From Pseudogracilibacillus sp037072025 (GTDB lineage Bacteria > Bacillota > Bacilli > Bacillales > Amphibacillaceae), in assembly GCF_037072025.1 (NCBI RefSeq), contig NZ_JAXHDD010000004.1, forward strand, positions 62,001-126,000: a stretch of DNA of 64,000 nt. Direction: 5' to 3'. Position 1 is the stretch's first letter, and the number at the start of each line of letters is the position of its first letter. Both the position numbers and the translations under genes were made by a program. The notes beneath the pieces were generated by a model. It made no database searches and had not been told where the DNA came from. It saw only the letters and a list, made by a program, of their open reading frames with translations. Shown here piece by piece: positions 8,702 to 17,279 of the stretch.

Positions 8702-8857
8702 TTAATCTGCAAGACTATGAATCTCACTCATTCTGATATCACCGAAATAACGTTTCAAAAGATCACATTGAAAGCCATACATCTTTAAAGTAAGAGGAGA
8801 ATAACCTTCAATTTTTTTATCGGATTGGTACTTTTCCCACGCTTCCGACAACAACAT
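8702..8857 (-). pseudogene. Truncated tyrosine recombinase (integrase N-terminus)
   Basis: A 51-codon frame from ATG 8857, with a GGGAGTG site, ends early at TAA 8702-8704. It begins LLSEAWEKYQSDKKIEGYSP and continues with LTLKMYG and LLKRYFGDI, the SAM-like N-terminal arm-binding domain of Xer/phage-type integrases. The catalytic domain with the Arg-His-Arg-Tyr set is gone. Confidence 0.7.
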
Positions 8858-9068
8858 ATTTCCACACTCCCATACTTTGAATCAATTAATTTGATTTCAG
8901 CGTGGGCATATTACACAACCTTTATTCAACAATTGAAATGTATAATAAAATACTCTCCTTTTGTAATAGCGAAAATACGGATAAGGCACCTATCCTTATT
9001 CGGTATAAGCGCCCGTTTGTTGAAAGTCCTTGTATGCTTTCAACATTTGCTTACGACTAGCGTTTTTT

Positions 9069-9337
9069 TCAGTTGCTTGTTTTAATTTGATGAGAGGGAA
9101 CTAATACATTATCAACAAATATTTTACAGTGAATACTAAAATACCGCCAATTGTCACCTTTATGTTTTTAGATTCATTACTGTCATTTCTTAATTTTCCA
9201 GCTAAAGTAGCTCTTAAAGCCAGGCCAAGATTTTCATCCTGCAATTCACCATTTACATATAATTTTTCACCAGCAAACCATCTATTCTCCACTAGTATTT
9301 GATGACCGTCATAGGTAGCTTCAAATATCTTCTTCAT
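9069..9337 (-). pseudogene. Small conserved protein with a frameshift
   Basis: The frame from ATG 9337 codes MKKIFEATYDGHQILVENRW, then GEKLYVNGELQDENLGLALR, a soluble beta-rich small protein of unknown role that I recall from other Bacillaceae. After the Gly-Gly near 9146 the reading frame gives a nonsense tail ending at 9101. In the next frame it continues sensibly as YFSIHCKIFVDNVLV to TGA 9069-9071. A single-base loss near 9142-9148 explains both. A sequencing error or a real recent mutation are equally possible. Confidence 0.6.
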
Positions 9338-9609
9338 ATCACCACTCCCTCCGCAAGTTTAGCCCTGCCGCTTTTATTAATTGAAAGACACAAAAGTATC
9401 ATAATGTTCCCACTACTAGAGCTACGTTTCAGAGTACAAAAAATTCGAAATACTTATCCAACAATCTAACCCGTTTGTTCAATATTGGTGTAATCATTTA
9501 TTCCACAATCGCACCTGATTGCTGAAAGCATTTTTAAGCTATAAATCTTATTCCGTTAAATAGCCTTATTGCGGCACATATTAAGCAATCGCGACCTATT
9601 GCGATAAAA

Positions 9610-10017
9610 TTATTTATTAGCGATGGCTTCAAATGTGATTGTCTGGGTTGAATTTGTGGGATAGCTTCCGTGTTTGTAATCCGCTGAGATAATTATATCT
9701 TCAAAACCAATCTGTTCAAGAATCGTTTTAAATTCTTCAACCCCATACCAACGAAGTGGAAATCGTTCTAACTCTGTCTGTGTTAATTGGCCATTATTCC
9801 ATTTTTCATATCGATTATAGGTTATTGTATATTGATTAATAAAGTCAACTTCAACTATTTTACTTTCTAAAGTGATAATCCCATCATTCTGAGATTCCCA
9901 AGTTCTTGTCAGTGCATTACCAACCGTTAGATCAGTTTGCAAAAAGATATCTAAAATAAGTTTGCCTCCATCGGAAAGATGGTTATAGAATAATCTTCTT
10001 GAAGTTGCATCATACAA
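9610..10017 (-). pseudogene. C-terminal fragment of a class I SAM methyltransferase
   Basis: 135 codons beginning at a TTG and coding RLFYNHLSDGGKLILDIFLQ, typical of the beta-4/beta-5 region of small-molecule methyltransferases, followed by a C-terminal half ending FEAIANK. The N-terminal half with the SAM-binding GxGxG motif is missing and no ribosome site precedes the frame. The truncation makes activity unlikely. Confidence 0.7.
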
Positions 10018-10191
10018 ATAGTTACCCGAATTTTGGTAAAATAGAAATTAGTAATATCCATTTTACTCTTGACGACTGCTTCGGTGTTACACTCTATTTT
10101 GTATATCAATGAACGTAAAAAGAGCTGAGAAAATCAACCCTTTTTACGTTTTTATCTTTTGCGGACACTCCTTATAATTTTTTGTATCACT

Positions 10192-10551
10192 TTATAAGCT
10201 TTGAGGTTTTATGCCTCTTATTATTTCTCTACAGTCATTATATTTTGCCTCTAAAGAAGAATACAAGTACTGAATTGCTAACTTTGGTTGGACATGCCTG
10301 CCGCATGTGTATATATCAATGCTTGCATATCCCTGTTCTGGAAAGCTGTGTACACTTAAATGAGACTCTGCTAAGATAACAATTCCACTAATCCCTTGTG
10401 GTGAGAACTCGTGAAAAAACACTCCGCATATCGTAGCTCCAGATTTTTCTGCTGCAATCATAAGTTCATTTTCCAAGAGCTTTTTATCTGTAAGTTTGTA
10501 TACGTTACATCCCCATAAGTCAGATATGATATGGCAACCAAATGTATCCAT
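10192..10551 (-). CDS. speD: S-adenosylmethionine decarboxylase proenzyme
   Basis: 119 residues, class IB (Bacillus type). It self-cleaves between Glu62 and Ser63 in LAESHLSVHSFPE to make the pyruvoyl group, then decarboxylates S-adenosylmethionine to the aminopropyl donor. Conserved YTCG near 83 and His in the cleavage region are present. ATG 10551 is chosen because AAAGAGGG lies 5 nt upstream; a longer TTG start would overlap bpsA. It sits 14 nt behind bpsA, which needs its product, so the pair is one operon. Confidence 0.95.
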   Translation of the reverse strand: MDTFGCHIISDLWGCNVYKLTDKKLLENELMIAAEKSGATICGVFFHEFSPQGISGIVILAESHLSVHSFPEQGYASIDIYTCGRHVQPKLAIQYLYSSLEAKYNDCREIIRGIKPQSL

Positions 10552-10565
10552 TCTATCCCTCTTTT

Positions 10566-11732
10566 CTATAACTTCTGTTTTTTGATTAAGCAAAATTTAT
10601 TTTGATTGCAATCCGGGCACCCTTGATTTTTCAACACTTCGATCGTAGGATAGTCTCCCTGAATGCCAACAAGGATTGATCTATTGCACGATTTACACTG
10701 GTAAGTACGAATTGTTTGCTTTACCTCACCTGTATAGAGCACATCTTCGAATCGATCCGTAATATTAGGCTTTGTTAACTCTGTTGTTTGAAGGACGATC
10801 ATTTGCCCTTTATTTCCAATCATTTGCGCCCCTTCGTATTCATTAAAATGTAAAATAATCTCTTTAAGTGAGAGATTCATTTGTATTAGCTCACGCTGTA
10901 ATGCCAGCATAAAGTCAGGTGATTTATGGGCAAATGACAAAAAGATTGGCAATCCTTTTTCGTTCTTCATAGCGCTTATTCCGCGAGAAAGGAACAAGGA
11001 CATTCCTTGCAGTGTATAAGGTGGGTCTGTGAAAAAGCAATCATATTGTCCGAGAAAATACTCTGGTAGTGATTGCCGTAAATCTATATGAAGGTCATAT
11101 ATAAATAGTCCTTCTCGTTCCTTTATTACACGAATATACTGTAAGAATCGGTCATCATTATCTATGACGGTAATCATGGTTTTTTTACTCCTTTTATTCG
11201 GAAATAATCGGTTAAGGAGAAGACCGAGTGACACACTGACAAGATCGTCATCACCAACACACAAGATTTTTTTTCCGATTAACGCATGCTCCCTTAGGCA
11301 AAGGATTGCCCGATGTAAACTTGTTTCGGGTGTACATTTTGATTGATCAATTTGCACATTAACTTGTGGTCGTAATTGAAACAACCTTGTAAGTAACGAT
11401 AATATATCTGCAAGTTCTATCTTCCAATCTGTCTCGTTGGTCATAAGTCTTTGGTATAAGGCTTTATCTAATCCACCATATCCTAATTCATTTTCGATAT
11501 ATGAAATTCCTTTACAGGTACAACGCACCCCACGATCCTGCATTAAAGCACCTGCCTTTATAAGTTCTTTCTTTACTGCAGTAGCCACCGGAACAGGCAG
11601 TAGGACTTTTCGTGCTAGTTCTTTTGTGGAAATTCCAGGATGTATAAAACATTCAACCAAAAGTTGCTCGATTACCAAAGAACCCTCTTGAATACGTACG
11701 TTTGCATTTACTTGTTCAATATAATTTTTCAT
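10566..11732 (-). CDS. bpsA: Branched-chain polyamine synthase BpsA (N4-bis-aminopropyltransferase)
   Basis: 388 residues. A winged-helix-like N-terminal region is followed by a Rossmann methyltransferase-like core with GDDDLVS (160-166) and the DPPYT motif (236-240), the landmarks of BpsA (old DUF43), which adds aminopropyl groups from decarboxylated SAM to spermidine to make branched tetra- or pentaamines. The C-terminus adds a zinc-ribbon-like CxxC...CxxC (about 348-376), as an extension beyond the usual 350 residues. ATG 11732 is chosen over an upstream ATG (11801) that lacks a ribosome site and would add a non-conserved tail. BpsA is best known in thermophiles. Confidence 0.88.
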   Translation of the reverse strand: MKNYIEQVNANVRIQEGSLVIEQLLVECFIHPGISTKELARKVLLPVPVATAVKKELIKAGALMQDRGVRCTCKGISYIENELGYGGLDKALYQRLMTNETDWKIELADILSLLTRLFQLRPQVNVQIDQSKCTPETSLHRAILCLREHALIGKKILCVGDDDLVSVSLGLLLNRLFPNKRSKKTMITVIDNDDRFLQYIRVIKEREGLFIYDLHIDLRQSLPEYFLGQYDCFFTDPPYTLQGMSLFLSRGISAMKNEKGLPIFLSFAHKSPDFMLALQRELIQMNLSLKEIILHFNEYEGAQMIGNKGQMIVLQTTELTKPNITDRFEDVLYTGEVKQTIRTYQCKSCNRSILVGIQGDYPTIEVLKNQGCPDCNQNKFCLIKKQKL

Positions 11733-11824
11733 GGAATCACTCTCTCTTATCAACGATATTTTTAATGTGCTATTTTCTTTATGGAAAAGCACACACGTCA
11801 TCCAAACAGTTACTTAATCCCAAA

Positions 11825-11868
11825 TAAAAAAGGACAGAAAATGAACATATAGTCCATCATCTGTCCTT
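11825..11868 (-). terminator. Rho-independent hairpin in the bpsA leader
   Basis: On the minus strand AAGGACAGA (11860-11868) pairs with TCTGTCCTT (11830-11838), then the strand reads TTTTTTATTT. It lies about 90 nt upstream of the bpsA start and no minus-strand gene ends nearby. It could be an attenuator for bpsA-speD, or a relic of a lost gene. Confidence 0.6.
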
Positions 11869-12275
11869 ATTAGGACATTGACTAACTTATGACTTCTGCC
11901 AGAATAATACAGGTCAAAAAAACCTAATTCTAACATGGGCATAAAAAAATAGAACCGTGCATAAGAGCATGGCTGTTTGCAGTCAATTATATACTAAGGA
12001 TGGCCGTTGTGTTCTTAACCGATATTGATTCATCTATTTTTGTTCACGTCAAACAAACCACTTCAAAAAGTGGATTGTTGCCAATGTAATAGAATGAACC
12101 ATATAAAATTGATTAATTAGTTAAGAACAAATACCGACATCAAGACAACCCCTATTTTTAAAGATATATTCAATTGTAACTTGGATATATTAAATAAGCA
12201 AGAAAATGGTTATTCCTTTTCTCACTGCATAAGTAGCTTTTCTGTTGTAATAAATTTAATTAATCGCTACCGGGA
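11869..12275. other. Non-coding gap upstream of bpsA
   Basis: No gene. The minus strand has a possible promoter for bpsA near 11956-11985, TTGACT followed 17 nt later by TATGCA (weak -10). The transcript from there would contain the terminator at 11825-11868. Confidence 0.3.
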
Positions 12276-12464
12276 GGCTTTAAGATGCAGATATAATTGA
12301 AATTGAAGAAATGGATATGTGGAATCCCTTCCCCCATTATTATAAGTTAATTCAGCTATCAGCTAACCAACATTATGGTATTTAAACAAGATGATTTTAC
12401 ACATGTTACAATAAGTATAGATTTAGATTTTGTTGAGGATCATTGGTTAGAAAGGGGACTATAA
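12276..12464 (+). pseudogene. Decayed, frameshifted gene remnant
   Basis: One frame codes IEIEEMDMWNPFPHYYKLIQ then LSANQHYG and stops. The next frame picks up at ATG 12375 with FKQDDFTHVTISIDLDFVED and ends at TAA 12462-12464. Together they read like the tail of one acidic protein broken by a frameshift near 12375. The family is not recognised. Confidence 0.35.
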
Positions 12465-12468
12465 AGCT

Positions 12469-13026
12469 ATGACTAATTGGGATACATTTAACATTCAAAT
12501 ACACGATAAAGTAATAGAAAGAAAAATACGTTATAATACGACAATAGTGGAACATAGCTGTATGCTGCTAGAAGCAAAAAATCAGAACATCGTCCTTTTT
12601 CATAAAATAGCTACTTCATTTACGATGATAACAGACCAAAATAAACTAACTATTCCTGAAGGGAGTTATACATTGGCGTATTACTGGAAGGATCAACCAT
12701 TTAATTTATATATTTGGAGAGATAAAAATGGAAATTATTTAGGATCCTATTTTAATATCGTTAAAAATACATGTTTAGCAGATAATTTGCTCTCCTTTGA
12801 GGATCTGATTATTGATGTTGTCGTTTTTCCTAATGGGGACTATTTTATATTAGATGAAGATGAATTACCTAAACCATTAGCTCAATTTGAGAACGGCTTT
12901 GTCCTACAATCGTTAAACTCATTAATTGATATTATTGATTCTTTTCTTCCTCAAACTATTTCAGAAGCTAGTACGACCTTTAAACATGAGAAAATACTTC
13001 CTTGGTTGGAACCATGTAAAGATTAA
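12469..13026 (+). CDS. DUF402 domain protein (YgaC-like phosphatase fold)
   Basis: 185 residues of the DUF402 family, which includes nucleoside tri/diphosphatase Ntdp (YgaC) and FomD-like enzymes. The pattern YYWKDQPFNLYIWRDKNGNY, then GSYFNI, DLIIDVVVFPNGD and LDEDEL (about 120-131) includes the metal-binding acidic cluster. GAAAGGGGAC lies 10 nt before ATG 12469. It stands alone, so its substrate cannot be inferred from neighbours; hydrolysis of a phosphorylated small molecule is likely. Confidence 0.8.
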   Translation: MTNWDTFNIQIHDKVIERKIRYNTTIVEHSCMLLEAKNQNIVLFHKIATSFTMITDQNKLTIPEGSYTLAYYWKDQPFNLYIWRDKNGNYLGSYFNIVKNTCLADNLLSFEDLIIDVVVFPNGDYFILDEDELPKPLAQFENGFVLQSLNSLIDIIDSFLPQTISEASTTFKHEKILPWLEPCKD

Positions 13027-13463
13027 GAAACGGGGTTAGTATGAGTACAATGTTTGTAAGGGAAAAAATACCGTTCACCGAAAAGAGTTATAGGCTGAAA
13101 AACACACTTTTTCCTGTAAAACAGCAACTTTAATAGAAGGTTCATTATTTAGCCACATGCCTTTGTATTTTTCACTACAACCTTCCACGCATTTTCTATT
13201 TATATATGCTGACTGATTAGATTATAAACTACATATAGTAAACTGAGGATTGGCTAATATAAATCATATAGTCCCTACTAGCCAATACGAATGGGGATCT
13301 GGAAACCTGGTAAGGTTCAAGTATATTATGGAATTATTTTTCGTTAAAAATAACCAATTTATTCTTCAGACTTTCCCATAACTCCTTACTAACCACTCTT
13401 GAACCAGTCCAAGAAAGACGCCATCTTATTCAAGATAAGCACCCTTTAACGGAAGCCCCTTTT
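13027..13463. other. Non-coding gap
   Basis: No supported gene. The segment runs from the DUF402 stop to the dispersed repeat. Short fragments only. Confidence 0.4.
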
Positions 13464-13625
13464 AGAGGATGTTCAAAAAGTCCGGTAAAAATGACACTGC
13501 GAATTTCGCACGAATGCTTGTTTCTCCGCTACTCATGTATCTAAATGCATACATTCCGTTGCTCGAAACTGCGCCGCCTCGAACTTCTTGGTCCTTTTTA
13601 TCCTCTTTTTTGAACACGCACTTTT
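13464..13625 (+). repeat. Dispersed GTTCAAAAAG repeat, full copy B
   Basis: About 160 bp. The left end is AGAGGATGTTCAAAAAGTCC, the right end on the other strand is GTGTTCAAAAAAGAGGAT, so the ends are an imperfect inverted repeat. The middle holds GCACGAATGCTTG and ACTCATGTATC...GCATACATTCCG. No open frame inside. This looks like a miniature inverted-repeat element or IS remnant. Confidence 0.75.
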
Positions 13626-13662
13626 AGTTATTTTAATACTGCTGATAAATTAAAAATTATGA

Positions 13663-14178
13663 TTATATTCCTCTAATCTTTTTCCATTTTCTAATTTTAG
13701 TTCTAAACGTTTTAAATGGTGCTACTGTATTTATATGAATCCATTTCCAAATTGGCCATTTAGAAGGTGTTGAAGTCGCCCATTGTCTGCCACCTTGTTC
13801 AAATATTTCTTTATCATTATAGCTTTCTACTAATTGAATTATTTTATTAACATCATGATTAAACATCTCAATCAATGTGTCAAGCGAATACGCTGCATAC
13901 TTATTATAAAAACTCTGATAAAGCCCACCAAGATTATTCCATTTATAATCTGGCGTTGGTGTTATTACATTTTTTCCATCTTTATTATCTTGTTCCCATG
14001 ATAATATTAAATTTAACCACCCTAATTGGTAAGCAATCATCTGGGATGGCGTTCTATCAACTTCATTTACAAAGACATCTTTATCAAGATCATTGACAGA
14101 TTGGAATTCATCAATAAATAACTTTGCTCTCTTAGTAATTTCATCAATCAAGGCTTGTTTATTAGCATATTCTTGCAA
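13663..14178 (-). CDS. ClbS/DfsB family four-helix protein
   Basis: 171 residues of the DUF1706 ClbS/DfsB family in the DinB-like superfamily. The N-terminal helix QALIDEITKRAKLFIDEF, the segment RTPSQMIAYQLGWLNLIL and WEQD fit the family. ClbS is a cyclopropane hydrolase that protects against colibactin; most relatives have no known substrate. The start is TTG 14178 with GGAGAGG about 10 nt upstream. It follows directly after a truncated aminotransferase start at 14185-14256 and may use that gene's promoter. Confidence 0.75.
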   Translation of the reverse strand: MQEYANKQALIDEITKRAKLFIDEFQSVNDLDKDVFVNEVDRTPSQMIAYQLGWLNLILSWEQDNKDGKNVITPTPDYKWNNLGGLYQSFYNKYAAYSLDTLIEMFNHDVNKIIQLVESYNDKEIFEQGGRQWATSTPSKWPIWKWIHINTVAPFKTFRTKIRKWKKIRGI

Positions 14179-14184
14179 TCATAA

Positions 14185-14256
14185 TCATCCTCTCCAAAAA
14201 ATTTGACTTATATATTCTAATTCATTCTCACCATATCTGTTCAACCCAAGCACCAT
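14185..14256 (-). pseudogene. Truncated N-terminus resembling DegT/DnrJ/StrS aminotransferase
   Basis: A 23-codon frame from ATG 14256 has an excellent GGGGAGGTG site. Its LNRYGENELEYISQIF resembles the start of PLP-dependent sugar aminotransferases (YGEEELEYV...). It stops at 14185 just before the ClbS-like gene. Either the rest was deleted, or it is a real leader peptide. Confidence 0.35.
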
Positions 14257-14259
14257 GAT

Positions 14260-14420
14260 TTACACCTCCCCATCGGGTAGGCTTTCGTCAGCCGGACTGT
14301 TATGGTAAATTCTCACGCCTATTAGCCGAGATTATAACACACAATTTCTTACTAAACAGTGAGCTATTCGACGCAGGTAGAGCCTTTCAGAGCGTTACCT
14401 CTTCATTCACCCTTCGATAT
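14260..14420 (-). other. GC-richer structured leader candidate
   Basis: Locally GC-rich against its surroundings. On the minus strand TATAAT lies near 14331-14336, followed by a region with GGCTGACGAAAGCC (local hairpin with GAAA loop) and CCCGATGGGG, ending at the ribosome site of the short frame at 14256. It looks like a transcribed 5' leader, but it matches no riboswitch class I can name. Confidence 0.3.
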
Positions 14421-14620
14421 AACCTCTCAGTAAAAATAAATAAAACTGCCTGACCTTTACCGAGATTATGTTACAACATTTCATTTGAGTCAGGAACATT
14501 TCGCATTGCAATATGGCCCGCTTGTTTTGTCAAAGTCCAGCAAATCGGTCATAATGGGTTCTACAGTTTTAAAAACAGATGGAATTTTTAAATATTTGAT
14601 CATTCTAAAGCCTTGATTTA

Positions 14621-15085
14621 TTAATCAATATATTTATCTTTTAACTGATCCGAACCAATACCACCAATTATCATTAAAGCTAACGGTAAAAAATTAGATA
14701 TGACTTTTGGTACACCTTCTGGAATCATAATACTTGTACTTACAAAATGGTGTAAACCGAAGAGAATTAGTTTAATCACTAATAGAAAAACCCCTAATAA
14801 AAACACACTATCAAAAAATGCTTTCCATTTCGGGTGCGCCAGTTGCTTGCTATCTCGAATTACTTTTTCTTTCAATTCTTTGTCACTCCTTAACAATTCA
14901 TCTACCGTGATACCGAATAGATCACTTAAATCGATAATTACTTCGATACTGGGATAGTTCTTGCCAGTTTCCCATTTTGAAACTGATTGACGGCTAACAT
15001 GAATTTTTTCAGCGAGATCGGTTTGTGACCAACCTCTTTTTTCTCGTTCCTTTTTTAATCGTTCACTAAAAATCACGTTCGTCAT
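14621..15085 (-). CDS. XRE-family regulator with C-terminal membrane segments
   Basis: 154 residues. An N-terminal helix-turn-helix of Xre/Cro type, KREKRGWSQTDLAEKIHVSR then QSVSKWETGKNYPSIE (about 10-48), is followed by a linker and two hydrophobic spans (about 92-110 and 125-145). Membrane-tethered XRE proteins of this layout are common in Firmicutes and often sense envelope state. ATG 15085 follows GGAAAGGTG; an in-frame GTG one codon earlier is possible. No target gene is evident. Confidence 0.8.
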   Translation of the reverse strand: MTNVIFSERLKKEREKRGWSQTDLAEKIHVSRQSVSKWETGKNYPSIEVIIDLSDLFGITVDELLRSDKELKEKVIRDSKQLAHPKWKAFFDSVFLLGVFLLVIKLILFGLHHFVSTSIMIPEGVPKVISNFLPLALMIIGGIGSDQLKDKYID

Positions 15086-15344
15086 CACCTTTCCTAATTT
15101 CCATTATTGTTCGAGTGTATAGATGAAGTAAAGATAGTTGTAGGTGCATCAAGGCGCAACCTATTGTTGCGAGTCAAAAAACCACCATAATAAATCAATC
15201 GTTTTTTATCCATACCTTCTTCCAAGTCATCCACTCGTCTCAGATTTTTTTTCATCGTCTGCCATTCTATTCTTATCATTGTAGTTGTTTTACTGGCGTG
15301 CGGCACCAAAATAAGATATTTCGGTTAAGCTTTTTTCAAAACAT

Positions 15345-15675
15345 TGCAACTTTATTTTAAATAACAATTACTTAGTCAACCCTTAATATCTTTATTTGTT
15401 TACATTATTATTTTCTATATATTAACAAGTAAGGTGATTTTATTAAACGAACCTGCCCGTTAGTTTAAGTACATACTCACAAATTTCGTATATTTTCTTT
15501 CAATTATTTCTATAAATTCAGTTTACATTGAACTACATAATTAAGTAAGTCCTTTTACAATAAAACACCCCTTTAGATAAAAATCCAAAGAGGTAAAACA
15601 GTGTAACTTTTTTATAAACGGTATAACTTTATTTTAAATGACATCTTTCTTGTGGACGGTACGACTTTAATTGTA
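15345..15675. mobile_element. IS21-like end repeats of a deleted element
   Basis: AACTTTATTTTAAATAACA (15348-15366) recurs as AACTTTATTTTAAATGACA (15625-15643), beside two more imperfect units, GTGTAACTTTTTTATAAACG (15601) and GGTACGACTTTAATTGTAA (15658). Tandem imperfect repeats of this type mark IS21-family ends. No istA or istB remains between them. Confidence 0.4.
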
Positions 15676-15734
15676 ATCCACAGCACGTGTTGTTTGATGA
15701 TCGAAATAGGCCTATAAAGCCTGATTCAATAAGA

Positions 15735-15768
15735 GAGCCACATTTTAAAAAAATGCGGCTTTATTTCA
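15735..15768 (+). terminator. Rho-independent terminator-like hairpin
   Basis: GCCACATTTT (15737-15746) pairs with AAAATGCGGC (15750-15759) except for one A-C mismatch, then TTTATTT follows. No plus-strand gene ends here, so it is probably a relic. Confidence 0.45.
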
Positions 15769-15809
15769 TCCACATTATCCCCTACAGCTCATTTTGCGTA
15801 TAAGGCTAC

Positions 15810-16058
15810 TTACTTAAAGTATTTCTTCATAGATTTATCCCCTCGTAATCTTTCAATGAAATCATTTAAAGCCTCATTTTCATCCATATATAATTTTTCA
15901 CCTATTTTTGTCGCTCTTTCATTATTCGTAAACACCTTCCACCCATCACCTTCCTTTGTTATAACTACTTCTTCTTCACTGGAAGTATCGTTACAAAATA
16001 AACAATATCCTTCAAGATTTTCTTCCTCAATAATTCGTTTTGCATCCACAAGATTCAT
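15810..16058 (-). CDS. Small acidic protein, possible immunity protein
   Basis: 82 residues: MNLVDAKRIIEEENLEGYCL, then EEVVITKEGDGWKVFTNNER and EALNDFIERLRGDK. A very strong GGCGGAGGAG site lies 6 nt before ATG 16058. The pattern of GDGWKVF...ER and a final Lys-rich helix recalls Imm59-type immunity proteins, but this is not certain. It overlaps the end of another frame (16027-16224) upstream, as immunity genes often do with toxin genes. Confidence 0.6.
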   Translation of the reverse strand: MNLVDAKRIIEEENLEGYCLFCNDTSSEEEVVITKEGDGWKVFTNNERATKIGEKLYMDENEALNDFIERLRGDKSMKKYFK

Positions 16059-16224
16059 TTTTTCTCCTCCGCCCTACAGACCCTTTCCTTTTTAAAGTAT
16101 AACAGTTTTCATAAGGTGGGTTAGCCTCATGTATGAATGAATTAGGAAATAATGATTCATGCATTTTTCTTAGCTCTTGTTTTTGTTTATCAATAGTTGA
16201 TTCATCGATAATATTTTCTTCAAT
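16027..16224 (-). pseudogene. Possible C-terminal toxin fragment
   Basis: An open frame without a proper start codes IIDESTIDKQKQELRKMHES then FPNSFIHEANPPYENCYTLK and ends at TGA 16027, overlapping the start of the small gene 15810-16058 by 32 nt. Its charged, Cys-containing tail and position suggest the end of a polymorphic toxin lost by deletion. The family is not recognised. Confidence 0.3.
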
Positions 16225-16446
16225 TTATATAGTTCCTTTCCATCATGGGAACCTCATTTAAGTAATAAATAATTTTATTTCAAATTGATCCAAATTGATT
16301 GGGAGGGTTCCTATAATTTGAATGAATTAAATCTTTTAACTGGATTCTTACGACTATGGAAACTATCAAATCTATGGTAAACACATTGTGACTACGACGT
16401 ACTACTTTCTCAATATTTTTTCATCATTATACGCGACCAACCCAGT
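16225..16446. other. Non-coding gap
   Basis: AT-rich, no gene seen. Downstream of the TetR gene stop at 16447. Confidence 0.3.
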
Positions 16447-17031
16447 TTATTCCATTACAGGCGCCAAGCCAGCTGTCACAATCACTAAAACATCTTGCAC
16501 CATCATTTCCGTCGTTCGATTTTGAGGACTCCGACTCCACTGCACCGCTGACCCAAATATACCCCAACTCATGACAAGAGCCGTGGTTTCTACCATTTCC
16601 TGTGAGACAGAAGTATTCGATTCCCCACTTAACCATTTGAACAGAAGTTGATAAAGTTCTTTTTGCATTGCAATTTCAAATAGCGGTTCAAACTTACTAT
16701 TCCCTGGATTAGCCATGTACTGTCGAAAACGAGCAAGAAAATCGAAAACAGCTTGAATGACGGTTCGTAAGTCACTCACATTGGATATTGACGAATCAGG
16801 CAATTTATCCTTTAATATCCTCTGAAACTTTTCCCCCATCCAACTTTCGAGAAAAGCAAATTTATCCTCGAAATGCGCATAAAATGTGGAGCGATTGACT
16901 GTCGCTCGATCCGTTATTTCTTGTACGGAAATGGAGTAAACATCCTCCCTCTCCTCAACGAGTTCCATAAAAGACTGCATTAACAACTGATGCGTTCGTT
17001 TCACTCGGGGATCGTTTGTATTCACGGGCAT
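16447..17031 (-). CDS. TetR/AcrR family regulator
   Basis: 194 residues. N-terminal DNA-binding domain: RTHQLLMQSFMELVEE, then SVQEITDRATVNRSTFYAHF (about 36-55), the TetR helix-turn-helix. The C-terminal ligand domain is of TetR_C_33/YfiR type with several Phe/Trp. ATG 17031 follows GAGGTGG; a GTG two codons earlier lies inside that site. It is divergent from the NmrA-like gene 17280 and likely represses it, possibly through the palindrome at 17110-17123. Confidence 0.85.
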   Translation of the reverse strand: MPVNTNDPRVKRTHQLLMQSFMELVEEREDVYSISVQEITDRATVNRSTFYAHFEDKFAFLESWMGEKFQRILKDKLPDSSISNVSDLRTVIQAVFDFLARFRQYMANPGNSKFEPLFEIAMQKELYQLLFKWLSGESNTSVSQEMVETTALVMSWGIFGSAVQWSRSPQNRTTEMMVQDVLVIVTAGLAPVME

Positions 17032-17109
17032 GTCCACCTCGATTCTTCATTATAGAAATAACTGGGCTCCCACATACTAATGATTCAAAAACAACAAATC
17101 TGCTCAAAT

Positions 17110-17123
17110 GTTGTCTATACAAC
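17110..17123. promoter_or_regulatory. Palindrome, candidate TetR operator
   Basis: GTTGTCTATACAAC has perfect 5-bp arms (GTTGT/ACAAC) around a 4-bp centre. It lies between the divergent TetR and NmrA-like genes, 79 nt upstream of the TetR start. Confidence 0.35.
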
Positions 17124-17279
17124 GGTAGAGCCCATTTGCTGGTTGCCTGGATCGATCAAATCACTTATCATTATAAACTGTAGTATACACGAAAATGACG
17201 TTTAAACAACACTGTCGCATTTTAGTGCTTTTCAGTTACGTAATTGAATGTCGACAAATATTTCTTGGAGGTGGTCTTC

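Noticed and set aside
8825..9085. Plus-strand frame of 86 codons
   Set aside because: It is the antisense of the integrase fragment and the small frameshifted gene, and has no ribosome site.
15094..15309. Minus-strand frame of 71 codons
   Set aside because: No ribosome site, low-complexity end (SNNNGN), and it lies between a regulator gene and IS21-like repeats.
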